This document shows, one piece after another, positions 36,712-48,232 of a stretch of 54,546 nucleotides of DNA; the stretch's first letter is position 1, and each line of letters begins with the position of its first letter. The notes beneath the pieces are model-generated. The model was not told the origin of the DNA and made no database searches. It saw only the letters and a program-made list of their open reading frames with translations. The DNA is from Cyanobacteria bacterium GSL.Bin1 (lineage in GTDB: Bacteria > Cyanobacteriota > Cyanobacteriia > Cyanobacteriales > Rubidibacteraceae). Location of the stretch: contig JAAANX010000062.1 in the NCBI GenBank assembly GCA_009909085.1, forward strand, positions 1 through 54,546. The letters run 5' to 3'. The position numbers and the translations under genes are program-made.

Positions 36712-37293
36712 TCACTCTCCATTAGTAATCTTTAAAATTTCAGGAAACAATGCGGAGAAGGCTTGACCCCGATGACTCAGTTTTTCTTTACAAGCTGCTT
36801 CCATTTCGGCAAAGGTTTGTTGGACACTGGGCACATAAAAAATCGGGTCATAACCAAAACCGTTGCTGCCTCGCGGTGCTCTTAAAATTTCTCCTTCACA
36901 AATTCCTTCTTTTTCAAGAACAATCGCGCCATCAGGTTGCGCAATGGCAACGGCACAAATAAATTTGGCAGCCCGTTGTGGGGTCTCTCCCAGTTCTGCT
37001 AAAACACGAGCAATCCGTTCTTGATCGGTATTGGCATAGCGAGCGGAATAAATTCCCGGCGCCCCTTTCAGTGCGGCTACGGCTAACCCCGAATCATCCG
37101 CGATCGCGAAATGTCCAGTGGCTTGTGCCACAATTTTGGCTTTTAACCGCGCATTTTCCATAAATGTGGTTCCCGTCTCTTCTACTTCCAATTCTGGGGG
37201 TTTGAGAACAAGCTCACACGCTAAGTTACGGAGATAACTTTGCATTTCCTGGAGTTTCCCCGGATTACCCGTTGCAACAATTAACTGTTTCAT
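36712..37293 (-). CDS. rdgB: XTP/dITP diphosphatase (RdgB/HAM1 family)
   Basis: A 193-residue house-cleaning enzyme that hydrolyses dITP, XTP and ITP to monophosphates. Visible motifs are the N-terminal VATGNPGKLQE substrate loop, ARLKAKIVAQ, ADDSGLAVAALKGAPGIYSARYA with the catalytic acids, GSNGFGYDPIF and KEKLSHRGQAF. Length and motifs are complete. It is divergent from the next gene with 19 bp or more between the coding regions. Confidence 0.93.
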   Translation of the reverse strand: MKQLIVATGNPGKLQEMQSYLRNLACELVLKPPELEVEETGTTFMENARLKAKIVAQATGHFAIADDSGLAVAALKGAPGIYSARYANTDQERIARVLAELGETPQRAAKFICAVAIAQPDGAIVLEKEGICEGEILRAPRGSNGFGYDPIFYVPSVQQTFAEMEAACKEKLSHRGQAFSALFPEILKITNGE

Positions 37294-37375
37294 TCAAAAT
37301 TTCCCTTCTACAATGGATGTAGTATGGCTAGTGAGATTAATATCTCATGCTGGGGAGTTTTTGGGAGGAGGAATC

Positions 37376-37609
37376 ATGTTAGTCGTATTAACTGAAGAAC
37401 AAATCTTATCGCCCAAGCAAGTCTGTCAAAATTGTTTACTCGCTGATCGTCGTGGGCTTCCCCGCTGGCGTCAGGGGCATCTTGGTTGTGGCCAGATGTT
37501 AAGACGTTTAAGTGAGCAACAGCCGGAACTGTATGAATGTCAAATGGGATTTCGTCTAGCTCATTTAAACTCAGTTAACGGAGATCATACAATATTGAAA
37601 CCTCAATAA
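37376..37609 (+). CDS. Small Cys-containing conserved cyanobacterial protein
   Basis: A 77-residue protein with C-x2-C (QVCQNCLLA), then RRGLPRWRQGHLGCGQ and YECQMGFRLAH. The four spaced cysteines suggest a metal-binding or zinc-ribbon-like fold. I recognise the sequence type as cyanobacterial but know no function. The ATG at 37376 is preferred over one 21 codons upstream. It is 19 bp before tic20 on the same strand. Confidence 0.75.
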   Translation: MLVVLTEEQILSPKQVCQNCLLADRRGLPRWRQGHLGCGQMLRRLSEQQPELYECQMGFRLAHLNSVNGDHTILKPQ

Positions 37610-37628
37610 AATCAAGGAGTTAATTCAC

Positions 37629-38111
37629 ATGGCTGGTCGCGGCAACGCTGAAATTCAAGACCGATTTTTTGCAGCTTTACCTTATATTTTACCTTTAATT
37701 TATGTGCTGCCGTTTGGGAATTTCCTGCTCCGGCAGTTCCCGATCTTACAGTTTATCTATGCGCCTCTCCAACCAGTGATTCAAATTTATTATGGCTTTC
37801 CCTTTGCGGGTCTAATTATTTTCTTTGTCTTACTCTTTGCTGTGGTTAGAAATGAAAATATTAGTCATTTTATTCGGTTTAATACCATGCAGGCGATTTT
37901 AATTGATATTTTGCTGGTCTTGATTCGATTTGGCACGCAAATTTTAGGCGCAGGGCTGAGAGCCGGCGGTGGCTTATTAATAGAAACCTTCTTTAATATG
38001 ATCTTTATCGGGACCTTAGCAGCTTGTATTTATGGGATTGTGCAATCGGCACGAGGAATTTATGCAGAAATTCCTGCCATTTCAGAAGCAGTTAATGGAC
38101 AGGTGCGTTAA
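37629..38111 (+). CDS. Tic20 family membrane protein
   Basis: A 160-residue protein with four transmembrane helices and the family pattern RFFAALPYILPLIYVLPFG, followed by FIRFNTMQAILIDILLVL. It is related to the plastid import component Tic20 (Ycf60). The bacterial role is unsettled; some cyanobacterial homologues associate with envelope or transport functions. AAGGAG precedes the ATG. It is likely co-transcribed with the small Cys-containing gene. Confidence 0.9.
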   Translation: MAGRGNAEIQDRFFAALPYILPLIYVLPFGNFLLRQFPILQFIYAPLQPVIQIYYGFPFAGLIIFFVLLFAVVRNENISHFIRFNTMQAILIDILLVLIRFGTQILGAGLRAGGGLLIETFFNMIFIGTLAACIYGIVQSARGIYAEIPAISEAVNGQVR

Positions 38112-38117
38112 TCCGAG

Positions 38118-38909
38118 TTAAGGGCTTTTCCCTTCATTAAAACTCACAACCTCATTTTCTAAAGCGCCAATGCCTTCAATTTCGATCCGAACGCGATCGC
38201 CGACTTGCATTGGCCCAATCCCTCTCGGGGTTCCAGTAAGAAGAACATCACCGGGAACTAAGGTCATAATTTGAGAAATATAAGAGACCAATTTTTCTAC
38301 GGGAAAAACCATTTCGCTGAGTAAAGCCGACTGCCTCGGTTCGGTTTCTTCATTGATGAAAGTTTGTAGAGTAGCCCCAGCGCTTAAATCGCGTACAATC
38401 CAAGGACCGAGAGGACAAAAGGTATCGAAGCCTTTAGCACGAGTCCATTGACCATCTTTCCGTTGTAAATCCCGTGCGGTTACATCATTGGCAATGGTAT
38501 AGCCCCAAATTTTACTTCTCGCTTGTTCTGGCGTACAGTTGCGAGTCCGTTCTCCCATGACCAATGCTAGTTCTCCTTCATAATCAACGCGTTCGCTGAA
38601 TTGGGGATAGTAAATGGGTTTGAGGTGAGCCGTAACCGCAGTGGGGGGTTTCAGGAAAATTAAAGGTTCTGTCGGCACTTCTCCCCCCATTTCTGCGGCA
38701 TGTTGATGATAATTTTTTCCCACGGCAATCACTTTTGTCGGGGCGCAGGGAGCGAGAAGTTCATAGGTTTCCGGTTCAAGTTTTAAGTCTGTGGGTTGTC
38801 CTCCTAACCAAGAGGGGGCATCCAAGACTTGTACACTGCGATCAAGCTGTAGCAGTCCGTAGTAGGTTTGGGCTTGGGTGGTTTTCACTCGGACGTAGCG
38901 TTGCACCAT
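38118..38909 (-). CDS. Fumarylacetoacetate hydrolase family protein
   Basis: A protein of about 263 residues in the FAH/HpcE superfamily: metal-binding glutamates in VDYEGELALVMGERT, the GYTIANDVTARDLQR segment, KGFDTFCPLGPW, and a C-terminal GDVLLTGTPRGIGPM loop. Members act as acylpyruvate hydrolases, oxaloacetate decarboxylases or isomerases, and substrate cannot be deduced. It is convergent with tic20, 6 bp apart. ATG 38909 and 38915 are both possible starts. Confidence 0.88.
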   Translation of the reverse strand: MVQRYVRVKTTQAQTYYGLLQLDRSVQVLDAPSWLGGQPTDLKLEPETYELLAPCAPTKVIAVGKNYHQHAAEMGGEVPTEPLIFLKPPTAVTAHLKPIYYPQFSERVDYEGELALVMGERTRNCTPEQARSKIWGYTIANDVTARDLQRKDGQWTRAKGFDTFCPLGPWIVRDLSAGATLQTFINEETEPRQSALLSEMVFPVEKLVSYISQIMTLVPGDVLLTGTPRGIGPMQVGDRVRIEIEGIGALENEVVSFNEGKSP

Positions 38910-38914
38910 AATCA

Positions 38915-38950
38915 ATTAATAATTAATAATTAACAATTAATAATTAAAAA
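38915..38950. repeat. Short AT-rich tandem repeats upstream of the FAH-family gene
   Basis: Repeated TTAATAA-type heptamers with small variations. Similar stretches (38960-39090) extend toward gyrB. Simple sequence; no function assigned. Confidence 0.5.
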
Positions 38951-39098
38951 TGAGTTTTTTGTTACTTGCTTTTTAACTGGGAGCGATAGACAATTTGACC
39001 TTAATTTCTAATGATAAATCAATCATCCATAACTAATAACAAATAACAAATAACAGACTAAAATTATTCATTGTTAATTGTACATTGTTAATTCTCTG

Positions 39099-43037
<3,939 letters not shown>

Positions 43038-44234
43038 TTATTTTTGGCGGCGACGGGGAAATCTTAACTTCTTCTTCCTTCTGCTCATTTTTTCGCCACT
43101 GGTGTCAACGGGATAAAATCGTTTTAACCAACCGCTACGCCAGAAGAAAATAATTAAGCTTAAAGCAACAGTTCCCATGACACTTAAACAAACAAAATAT
43201 CCCCACTTCCAAGCCAGTTCTGGCATATATTCAAAATTCATACCATAAACACCGGCAATAAAAGATAAGGGAATAAAAATGCTAGAAATAATCGTCAGAA
43301 CTTTCATCACCTCACTCATTTTATTACTCATTGAAGAGAGGTAAACATCCATTAAACTTGAAGATAATTCGCGATAACTTTCGACAATATCTAGGAGCTG
43401 AATCACATGATCATAACAGTCTCGAAAATAAATTTCTACATCTGAACTAATTAAGTTACTGCCACTTCGCATTAATGTTGTAATCACACTTTGTTGGGGC
43501 CAAATGGCACGTCTTAGTGCCAGAAGTTCTCGTCGTATTTTATAAATTTTTTCGAGGGTATGATGATCAGGATTAAAAACAACTTCGTTTTCTAATTCTT
43601 CAATCCGTTCACCATAATCTTCTAAAACAGGAAAAAAACTATCAATAATCGTATCTAAAAGTAGGTAGGTGAGGTAGTCAACGCTGGAAGTGCGAATTTT
43701 ACCTTTATTGTTTTTAAGGCGATCGCGCACGGGATTAAAACAATCATGATTAGGTTCTTCCTGGAAAGTTAAGAGATATTTTTTTCCTAAAACAAAGCTG
43801 ACTTGTTCTGAATAAAAACCATCTTCTTCGGGTTTCGGTTGTACCAAATGAATAATAATAATTAATTGTTCATTATAGTCTTCTACTTTCGGACGTTGAG
43901 GAACATTAACTACATCTTCTAACAGTAAAGGATGAAGCTTGAAAATTTGACCAATCTGTTTTAGAATATTTTCAGAACCAAGCCCTTGTATATCTAACCA
44001 GGATGCAGATTCACTTGCTAAATAATGTTCACACTTTAGCGGATCAATATTAACTCTTCTCACTGCGTGCTTAGCATCATAATCAATTAAAACTAACTGT
44101 GAAGGCGCAGCATCTTCCTCAATCCATAAGGTTCCGGGTTCACTCCCCGGTTGGTCAAAAAAGAAGTCAAAATAATCTTCTTTGTCTTCACTATCTTCAA
44201 GAAAATCGGGATTGAAACTAGGAAATTGTGTCAT
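43038..44234 (-). CDS. corA: CorA-family magnesium/cobalt transporter
   Basis: A 398-residue 2-TM-GxN channel. The large acidic N-terminal cytosolic domain and the long stalk helix (about 220-310) lead to two C-terminal membrane helices. The selectivity motif Y-G-M-N is followed by FEYMPEL in the periplasmic loop, close to the canonical MPEL loop. The C-terminal tail is strongly basic (KMSRRKKKLRFPRRRQK). The start lies 25 bp from the divergent dnaA start, so promoters overlap. Confidence 0.92.
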   Translation of the reverse strand: MTQFPSFNPDFLEDSEDKEDYFDFFFDQPGSEPGTLWIEEDAAPSQLVLIDYDAKHAVRRVNIDPLKCEHYLASESASWLDIQGLGSENILKQIGQIFKLHPLLLEDVVNVPQRPKVEDYNEQLIIIIHLVQPKPEEDGFYSEQVSFVLGKKYLLTFQEEPNHDCFNPVRDRLKNNKGKIRTSSVDYLTYLLLDTIIDSFFPVLEDYGERIEELENEVVFNPDHHTLEKIYKIRRELLALRRAIWPQQSVITTLMRSGSNLISSDVEIYFRDCYDHVIQLLDIVESYRELSSSLMDVYLSSMSNKMSEVMKVLTIISSIFIPLSFIAGVYGMNFEYMPELAWKWGYFVCLSVMGTVALSLIIFFWRSGWLKRFYPVDTSGEKMSRRKKKLRFPRRRQK

Positions 44235-44259
44235 TTTTATTTTAAATTTATCATCAATA

Positions 44260-45615
44260 ATGGATCACTCAGCACAACAGCTTTGGCAGAATATTCTGGA
44301 ACAGTTGCAACCCCAACTTAGCCCACCGACCTTTCAAACTTGGCTGCAAACTGTTACGCCACAAAGCCTCAATGATCACTGTTTAGTGATTTGTGCGCCC
44401 AATCCATTTTCTCGGAATTGGTTACAAAAATATTATCTTTCTCTGATTACAAAAACAGCTCAAGAATTGGCTCACTCTAATTTAACCGTTCAAATTACGA
44501 CACCTTTTGCGGCTAGTGCCAACTCAGAGGAAATTCCTTTAACTTGGTGGAAACAGAGTGAGGATTACATCAATAGCTTAGCAGGCGATCGCGCTTCTGA
44601 AAATGCACTCAGCCCCAAACATACCTTCTCAGATTTTGTTGTCGGACCCAATAACCGCATGGCACACGCTGCATCCTTAGCGGTTGCCGAATATCCTGGT
44701 CGAGAATTCAATCCTCTGTTTCTTTGTGGGGGAGTGGGCTTAGGAAAAACTCATTTATTACAAGCGATTGGTCATTATCGCTTAGAACTGTATCCCGACT
44801 CCAAAGTATTTTATGTTTCTACTGAACAATTTACCAATGATTTAATTAATGCGATCCGTCACGATCAACTCCAACAATTCCGAGAACATTACCGCGCTGC
44901 CGATATTTTACTAATTGACGATATTCAATTTATTGAAGGAAAAGAATATACCCAAGAAGAATTCTTTCATACATTTAATACACTTTACGAGGCAGGAAAA
45001 CAAGTCGTTCTCGCCTCAGATCGTCCCCCGAAGCAAATTCCCAGGTGTTCAGAAAGGCTCTCTTCTCGTTTTGCTATGGGATTAATCGCCGATATTCAAC
45101 CGCCTGATTTAGAAACACGGATGGCAATTCTCCAGAAAAAAGCCGAATATGACAACCTTCCTTTATCGCCCACTATTGTTGAGTATTTAGCTAGAAATTA
45201 TCCCTCAAATATTCGAGAATTAGAAGGCGCTTTAACCCAAGTCGTTGCTCATTTATCATTATCAGGCTTACCGTTAACTTTAGAAAATGTGACTTCTCTT
45301 TTGAATCCACCGCAAGCCAAACTGGCAACTTCTCCCGAGCGGATTTTACAGGTGATTGCCGAATATTTTCAGGTCTCTTTAGCTGATTTAAAGGGCAGTT
45401 CTCGTCGTCGAGAAATTAGTTCAGCGCGACAAATTGGGATGTATTTAATGCGTCAACACACGAATTTGAGTTTGCCAAAAATTGGGGAAATTTTTGGTGG
45501 AAAAGATCACACAACGGTAATGTATAGTTGTGAAAAAATTGCCCAACAACAAGAGCAAAATCCAGAACTCAATCAAACCTTACGTCAACTCACCGATCAC
45601 GTAATTTCCCAATGA
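44260..45615 (+). CDS. dnaA: Chromosomal replication initiator DnaA
   Basis: A 451-residue DnaA: domain I begins MDHSAQQLWQNILEQL, the AAA+ module has Walker A GGVGLGKTHLL and Walker B ILLIDDIQFIEG, the arginine finger lies near RLSSRFAMG, and the C-terminal DNA-binding domain has the signature DHTTVMYSCEKI. ATG 44260 is chosen; an earlier in-frame ATG (44182) would overlap corA. No DnaA boxes are evident around the gene, and in many cyanobacteria oriC is not next to dnaA. gyrB lies just beyond corA. Confidence 0.96.
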   Translation: MDHSAQQLWQNILEQLQPQLSPPTFQTWLQTVTPQSLNDHCLVICAPNPFSRNWLQKYYLSLITKTAQELAHSNLTVQITTPFAASANSEEIPLTWWKQSEDYINSLAGDRASENALSPKHTFSDFVVGPNNRMAHAASLAVAEYPGREFNPLFLCGGVGLGKTHLLQAIGHYRLELYPDSKVFYVSTEQFTNDLINAIRHDQLQQFREHYRAADILLIDDIQFIEGKEYTQEEFFHTFNTLYEAGKQVVLASDRPPKQIPRCSERLSSRFAMGLIADIQPPDLETRMAILQKKAEYDNLPLSPTIVEYLARNYPSNIRELEGALTQVVAHLSLSGLPLTLENVTSLLNPPQAKLATSPERILQVIAEYFQVSLADLKGSSRRREISSARQIGMYLMRQHTNLSLPKIGEIFGGKDHTTVMYSCEKIAQQQEQNPELNQTLRQLTDHVISQ

Positions 45616-45628
45616 TTGCTATTAGCAA

Positions 45629-46876
45629 TTATCCGTATTCCGGAATTAATGCAGTGGCTTGCAGATTACCGTTAGCAAGGACTTTTTCATATTGTTCGGT
45701 TAGGTTTCGCCAGTTATGATTTTTTTCAATCAGAGTACGAGAATTTTGAGAGAGACGTTCGCGCAGTTGCGGATCTTGTAATAAGCGCCCGATCGCGTAA
45801 ATATATTCTTCTAAGCGATTGACCCGCATTGCTGCCAAAGGAACTGCAGCACCATCGACATTTAAGCCTTCTAGGGCGCGATCGCTGCCAACCACAGGAA
45901 CACCAATTGCCATTGCCTGTAATGTCGCTAATTTCATGCCTAAACCCGCTTGTGTGGGAAGCACACAGACCGTGCTGCGTTGCAAAATGGTCTGTAAAAC
46001 AGAATCTGCGGTTGCAATTTCAATTCCAGAAACCTGTTTCCAATCTTGAAGATAATCAGGGATTCCCTGTAGGGTTAATGTGATTTGCGGATAACGTTTT
46101 TTCAGTTCGGGGAAAACCGACTCACACAAGAAATTAACTTCTTCTGTCACCGCTAATTCTTCCTGATGACTGATATAAAGTAGTTGATAACCGCCTGGAT
46201 CAGCCGTCCGTTTTGGAAATAAGTTTAAATCAACTCCGTTAGGAATAACAGTGATTGGTTTTTCAGTTTGTAAAGCTTTAATTTGTTTTTTATCTTCAGC
46301 GGTTGTTGTTACTAGTGCTGAAAATTTAGAACAATATTGTTGCTCATATCGTTTGAGGAGAGGTAGATTTAACTGCTCGCGCAGACTTTTTTTTGCAGCA
46401 GTTGAACGCTCTAAAAATTTTTGACATGTCCCATGAATTGAACCATGAATATTGACAATTGTTCTGACTTGGTTTTGCCATTCAGGACGCACATAAATTT
46501 CGTTAATACTGTGCTCACAAGTAATGACATCAAACTCTTTAGCGGCAACTTTTTCATCAATCCATTGCTGCATTTGCGGGGAAAAATAAGACAAAACACT
46601 TTTCGGAGTTCCCTCTTTTAATAATTGTCCTAACCGTTTTGCCCGATTCATAATTCCCCGTCGCCCCATCTCTTGATGATGGGGAAAAATCACTAAATCT
46701 TGTACCCATTCTGCGAGTGTACCAATATGATCATCTTTTGCCATTTGATAATGCTGTGCAACCACTGTAACTTCATGACGTTCACTTAGGTTTTTCATCA
46801 AGTTAAAGGTTCGGGTAGGAATAGAATTTTGGGTGTAAGGAGAGGGCAAAATTGCCGAAATCATTAAAATCTTCAT
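45629..46876 (-). CDS. Glycosyltransferase, family 4-like (GT-B)
   Basis: A glycosyltransferase of about 415 residues with two Rossmann domains. The N-terminal domain starts MKILMISAILPSPYTQN; the C-terminal domain has the nucleotide-sugar site around LGMKLATLQAMAIGVPVVGSDRALEGL, the acidic-residue GT4 motif. No signal or membrane segment is seen. Donor and acceptor are unknown; exopolysaccharide or glycan synthesis is typical. It is convergent with dnaA, 13 bp apart. ATG 46876 (MKIL) is preferred to the one six bases upstream. Confidence 0.88.
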   Translation of the reverse strand: MKILMISAILPSPYTQNSIPTRTFNLMKNLSERHEVTVVAQHYQMAKDDHIGTLAEWVQDLVIFPHHQEMGRRGIMNRAKRLGQLLKEGTPKSVLSYFSPQMQQWIDEKVAAKEFDVITCEHSINEIYVRPEWQNQVRTIVNIHGSIHGTCQKFLERSTAAKKSLREQLNLPLLKRYEQQYCSKFSALVTTTAEDKKQIKALQTEKPITVIPNGVDLNLFPKRTADPGGYQLLYISHQEELAVTEEVNFLCESVFPELKKRYPQITLTLQGIPDYLQDWKQVSGIEIATADSVLQTILQRSTVCVLPTQAGLGMKLATLQAMAIGVPVVGSDRALEGLNVDGAAVPLAAMRVNRLEEYIYAIGRLLQDPQLRERLSQNSRTLIEKNHNWRNLTEQYEKVLANGNLQATALIPEYG

Positions 46877-47381
46877 ACTCACTCACTGTCTACTTTCAAA
46901 GTCGATTGAATTCATTCTGAAAAGGAATTCCTCTCCGATCCAGCATTGGGTTTAGCGGCTTGTCGCCTTGATTGGTATCAGGTTCCTCACTTAAAGAGGA
47001 AACGGATTAGGTAATCATACCGGTTTACTGACAAGCGCGATCGCGCTCAAGTTCCCCGACAAATCTAATATTGATTTAAATCAATTAAATTAGCTATCTT
47101 AACACATAAAAATCGTAATTTAGCATAATTAAAGCTTAAATCTCTATCTGTGTGTAACATTTCAGCATCTCATCTTGAAAAAATATGCATTTTTACACAT
47201 AGGGATTAATCACTATTTTATCGGGAGTGCCATTCAATCTTCTGGAACACCCATAAAAAATGTTATATAGCACTTCTGGGTTGGGTGAAGGACAAAGTTA
47301 TTAGCTTTGGGAACAGAGAACACAGAATGTGCTTCATCAGAGTAAAATTTGTTATATTTATCACATAATGAGAGGTCCAAA
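46877..47381. other. Intergenic region upstream of the three-gene nuclease operon
   Basis: About 500 bp without a recognised gene. It holds a HIP1 palindrome (GCGCGATCGCGC near 47036) and a markedly AT-rich stretch from about 47060 to 47230 that contrasts with the flanks. A short open frame (46927-47012) is protein-like but has no start and no known family. The promoter of the following operon should lie in the AT-rich part. Confidence 0.4.
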
Positions 47382-48221
47382 ATGGCAACGAAAACTTTGG
47401 AAACAATAGAGCTAAAAATACTACTGAAATTGTTAGGTTTAGCGAACTACGAAGGAAGCATGACTCAAGTTAAGCCAAATCAGGGAACTTCTGCAGCGGA
47501 ACGTAATAAAATTTGCTATCGTTTGCAAGATCGCAGATGGGTCACATTAGCTGAGGAGATTAAGAAGATTAAACTTACCTCTTCTGGGAAAGCACTTCTT
47601 AGTGTAGATCCATCAGAATTACCCATTACTAAGACAGAATTAAAGATAATCAATGCTTGTGGTAAGGGAACTATTACTCCTGGTAAAACTAATGTTTCCC
47701 CTGCAAAAGAACGTGACAGCTTAATTCAGAGTTTAACTGAACGAGGATTTCTGGAAGTGGTGGAAGCTGAGCCCAAAAAAATTACTTTGACTGAAACTGG
47801 CAAAACTTTTCTATTAAACGAATTTACTCCGAGTGGTACAGCCTCGGTAAGTTTAAACCTATTGGGTAACTATATTGAGTTTTTACGGCAAAATCAAGCC
47901 AATGACAGTCAACAAAAAAACAATCAATCTTTTCAAAAGCCACAGCATCAATTAGCAGACAAAGAAGTATTAGAGTTAATCATTCAGTTAGATAAAGAAT
48001 ATAATACCAATAATTATTTACCAATTTTTTATCTTCGCGAGCAATTACAACCTCCCTTCAAGCGGGAAGAATTAGACCAAGTTCTCTATCGTTTACAAGG
48101 AAATGACAAAATTCAACTCAGTTCCCTAATTGAGACTGAAGGTTATACTCCAGAACAACTAAAAGGAGGAATTTCTCAGCGCATTGGCGGATCTTTATTT
48201 TTTATTCAAGTGACTCATTAA
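47382..48221 (+). CDS. Triple winged-helix-like protein, first gene of the nuclease-FtsK operon
   Basis: A 279-residue soluble protein that I do not recognise by name. It appears to carry three winged-helix-like units. Units 1 (about 8-78) and 2 (about 84-148) share a pattern, A-x-E-R-x-x-x-x-x-x-L-x-x-R then K-K-I-x-L-T-x-x-G-K-x-L-L, which points to internal duplication. Unit 3 (192-275) contains YLPIFYLREQLQ, YRLQGNDKIQLSSL and GGSLFFI. DNA binding or protein-protein adaptor function is inferred. ATG 47382 follows GAGAGG. The next gene starts 11 bp after its stop. Confidence 0.8.
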   Translation: MATKTLETIELKILLKLLGLANYEGSMTQVKPNQGTSAAERNKICYRLQDRRWVTLAEEIKKIKLTSSGKALLSVDPSELPITKTELKIINACGKGTITPGKTNVSPAKERDSLIQSLTERGFLEVVEAEPKKITLTETGKTFLLNEFTPSGTASVSLNLLGNYIEFLRQNQANDSQQKNNQSFQKPQHQLADKEVLELIIQLDKEYNTNNYLPIFYLREQLQPPFKREELDQVLYRLQGNDKIQLSSLIETEGYTPEQLKGGISQRIGGSLFFIQVTH

Positions 48222-48232
48222 AAGGTTCCATT

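Noticed and set aside
38915-39095. AT-rich repeats considered as a CRISPR or regulatory array
   Set aside because: Units are short and degenerate without spacers; simple sequence only.
44235-44259. Search for DnaA boxes / replication origin near dnaA
   Set aside because: No cluster of TTTTCCACA- or TTATCCACA-like boxes was seen near dnaA or gyrB.
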